Below, one piece after another: positions 5,943-7,479 of a stretch of DNA of 7,479 nt. A program made the position numbers and the translations under genes. The notes beneath the pieces are model-generated. The model did not search any database, had not been told where the DNA came from, and was given only the letters and a program-made list of their open reading frames with translations. The stretch is from Clostridiales bacterium (GTDB taxonomy: Bacteria > Bacillota > Clostridia > Oscillospirales > Ruminococcaceae): contig JAAZLM010000165.1 in the NCBI GenBank assembly GCA_012799315.1, forward strand, positions 1 through 7,479, read 5' to 3'. Position 1 is the stretch's first letter, and every line of letters begins with the position of its first letter.

Positions 5943-7478
5943 ATGAAGAAAATGAGCAAATTTCTATCATATTACAAACCATATAAATGGATCTTTCTAG
6001 CCGATATGCTATGTGCTATGATTGCATCGGGAATTAATCTTGCATTCCCACTAATTATTCGACACATTACAAGTGATGTTCTTAGCGAGTCAACGCAGAA
6101 TGTTACAGTTTATATATTGCAAATAGCTGTGCTGATGTTATTCCTAACATTCGTTGAATATTTATGTAATTATTTTATTACATCTTATGGGCATATCATG
6201 GGCTCAAAGATTGAAAACGATATGAGGAATGAATTATTTGAGCATTTACAGAAATTACCGTTAAGCTATTATGATAATCAGCAAACAGGTACTTTAATGA
6301 GTAATATTACCAACTCACTATTCGATATTACTGAACTTGCACATCACGGGCCGGAAGATTTATTAATCTCCGCCACGAAGCTAATTGGTGCATTCTTCAT
6401 TCTTCTTAGCATTAATGTTAAGATGACATTGCTGCTATTTGCATTCATACCTGTGATGATAGTATTCGCCGCCTTTTATAATATTAAAATGAGAAAGGCA
6501 TTCCGCAAGAGTCGTGATAGAATTGACGATATTAACGCTGGTATAGAGGATAGTTTATCGGGAATTCGAGTTGTCAAGAGCTTTGCTAATGAAGATGTTG
6601 AGCTGCACAAATTCAGAAAGAATAGCTGGTCATATGTCCTTAGTAAAGGTAATATTTATCGCATACTGGGTAAATACCATAGCGGCATAAATGCCTTTAG
6701 CTCAATTCTGCAAATTGTCGTCATTATATCGGCGGCATTCCTAATTGCAGGTGGTGAAGCCAACACCCTTGATTTAATCACATTCATCCTATATTTATCA
6801 ATGTTCCTAGAGCCGATTAAGAAGTTAGTTAACTTTGCCGAAATGCTGCAAAACGGCGCATCCGGATTTGATAAATTCTATGAAATCCTAAATGTTAATC
6901 CGGATATATTCGATAAGCCCGATGCTATTGATGTTGAAAGCTTCCGTGGGGATATATCGTTTAAAGAGGTATCATTCCAATACAGTGAGGATACTGAAAA
7001 GGTATTTTCAAACATTAATCTTGATATTGAGGCAGGCGAATATATCGCCCTTGTCGGTGCATCCGGTGTCGGTAAAAGCACGATGTGCAATCTAATACCA
7101 CGTTTTTATGAAGTGTCGAGTGGAACTGTATCGATTGATGGTATTAACATTCGTGATATTAAGCTGCATTCACTTAGAAAAAAGATCGGAATTGTTCAGC
7201 AAGATGTATATCTCTTTTCCGGAACTGTACTTGAAAACATTAGATATGGTAAGCCCGATGCGACCGATGAAGAAATTATCGAAGCATCAAAACGTGCATT
7301 CGCACATGATTTCATCATGGCATTCCCCGATGGATATAATACAAACATCGGACAAAATGGTGTTAAGCTATCCGGTGGACAAAAGCAAAGGCTCAGTATA
7401 GCACGGACATTCCTCAAGAATCCACCAATATTAATTTTTGATGAGGCGACATCGCAACTTGATAATGAAAGCGAAAAA
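5943..7478 (+). CDS. ABC exporter half-transporter, fused permease and ATPase (3' end beyond the window)
   Basis: The frame is open for 512 codons from ATG 5943 to the window edge. Family members are usually about 570-600 residues, so roughly 60-90 are missing. The N-terminal half (about 1-300) is a type-IV exporter membrane domain with around six hydrophobic segments (near 16-40, 55-80, 140-158, 160-180, 250-270 and 275-290). The coupling-helix region includes LPLSYYDNQQTGTLMSNITN (105-124). The ATPase half has the A-loop tyrosine Y347, Walker A GASGVGKST (372-380), the Q-loop VQQD (418-421), signature LSGGQ (476-480) and Walker B ILIFDE (496-501). The D-loop reads SQLD (504-507) instead of the common SALD. 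The H-loop histidine lies beyond the window. As a half-transporter it must dimerise, either with itself (like MsbA or BmrA) or with a partner encoded downstream. The substrate (lipid, drug or peptide) cannot be read from the sequence. It has its own strong promoter and is divergent from the EAL gene. Confidence 0.94.
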   Translation, partial: MKKMSKFLSYYKPYKWIFLADMLCAMIASGINLAFPLIIRHITSDVLSESTQNVTVYILQIAVLMLFLTFVEYLCNYFITSYGHIMGSKIENDMRNELFEHLQKLPLSYYDNQQTGTLMSNITNSLFDITELAHHGPEDLLISATKLIGAFFILLSINVKMTLLLFAFIPVMIVFAAFYNIKMRKAFRKSRDRIDDINAGIEDSLSGIRVVKSFANEDVELHKFRKNSWSYVLSKGNIYRILGKYHSGINAFSSILQIVVIISAAFLIAGGEANTLDLITFILYLSMFLEPIKKLVNFAEMLQNGASGFDKFYEILNVNPDIFDKPDAIDVESFRGDISFKEVSFQYSEDTEKVFSNINLDIEAGEYIALVGASGVGKSTMCNLIPRFYEVSSGTVSIDGINIRDIKLHSLRKKIGIVQQDVYLFSGTVLENIRYGKPDATDEEIIEASKRAFAHDFIMAFPDGYNTNIGQNGVKLSGGQKQRLSIARTFLKNPPILIFDEATSQLDNESEK

Positions 7479-7479
7479 G

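Noticed and set aside
6878..7417. Short overlapping frames on both strands over the ABC exporter ATPase region
   Set aside because: The exporter frame runs uninterrupted through this region with all nucleotide-binding motifs, so these are shadows.
1..7479. tRNA or rRNA genes, CRISPR arrays, insertion sequences or phage attachment sites
   Set aside because: None was recognised. Coding sequence fills nearly the whole window, and the one longer gap (5655-5942) is explained by promoters and leaders.

Overview
The window reads as chromosomal DNA of an AT-rich, Gram-positive-type Firmicute, most likely one of the Clostridia. The evidence is a protein-arginine kinase gene (mcsB) directly followed by clpC, the classical end of the Firmicute ctsR-mcsA-mcsB-clpC heat-shock operon. 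Strong AAGGAG-type ribosome binding sites, sigma-A-type promoters and the standard genetic code (all visible stops are TAA) agree with this. The genus cannot be fixed from sequence reading alone.

Layout: (1) 2-835, plus strand: the 3' three quarters of mcsB, whose start lies before the window. (2) 848-3340, plus strand: complete clpC, 12 bases after mcsB. (3) 3344-3378: a perfect 16-bp hairpin between convergent genes, probably a terminator for both strands. (4) 3402-5654, minus strand: a membrane-anchored PAS-PAS-GGDEF-EAL protein, with a degenerate GGDEF domain and a complete EAL active site, so most likely a cyclic-di-GMP phosphodiesterase. (5) 5655-5942: a divergent intergenic region holding two near mirror-image promoters, two short palindromes with a CAATTG core, and three copies of a 10-bp repeat. 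(6) 5943 to the window end, plus strand: a fused permease/ATPase ABC exporter of the MsbA/BmrA type, cut by the window edge before its H-loop.

How the genes work together: McsB phosphorylates arginines on damaged proteins. The ClpC N-domain recognises phosphoarginine and feeds the substrate to ClpP. The key residues on both sides of this hand-over are present here. The EAL protein and the ABC exporter are separate transcription units. Their divergent promoters are close enough to share a regulator, but nothing in the sequence links them functionally to the Clp genes.

Most of the window is ordinary housekeeping DNA. I found no convincing undescribed system. The items most worth a second look are the symmetric divergent promoter region, the degenerate GGDEF domain, and two substitutions at normally conserved positions in ClpC.
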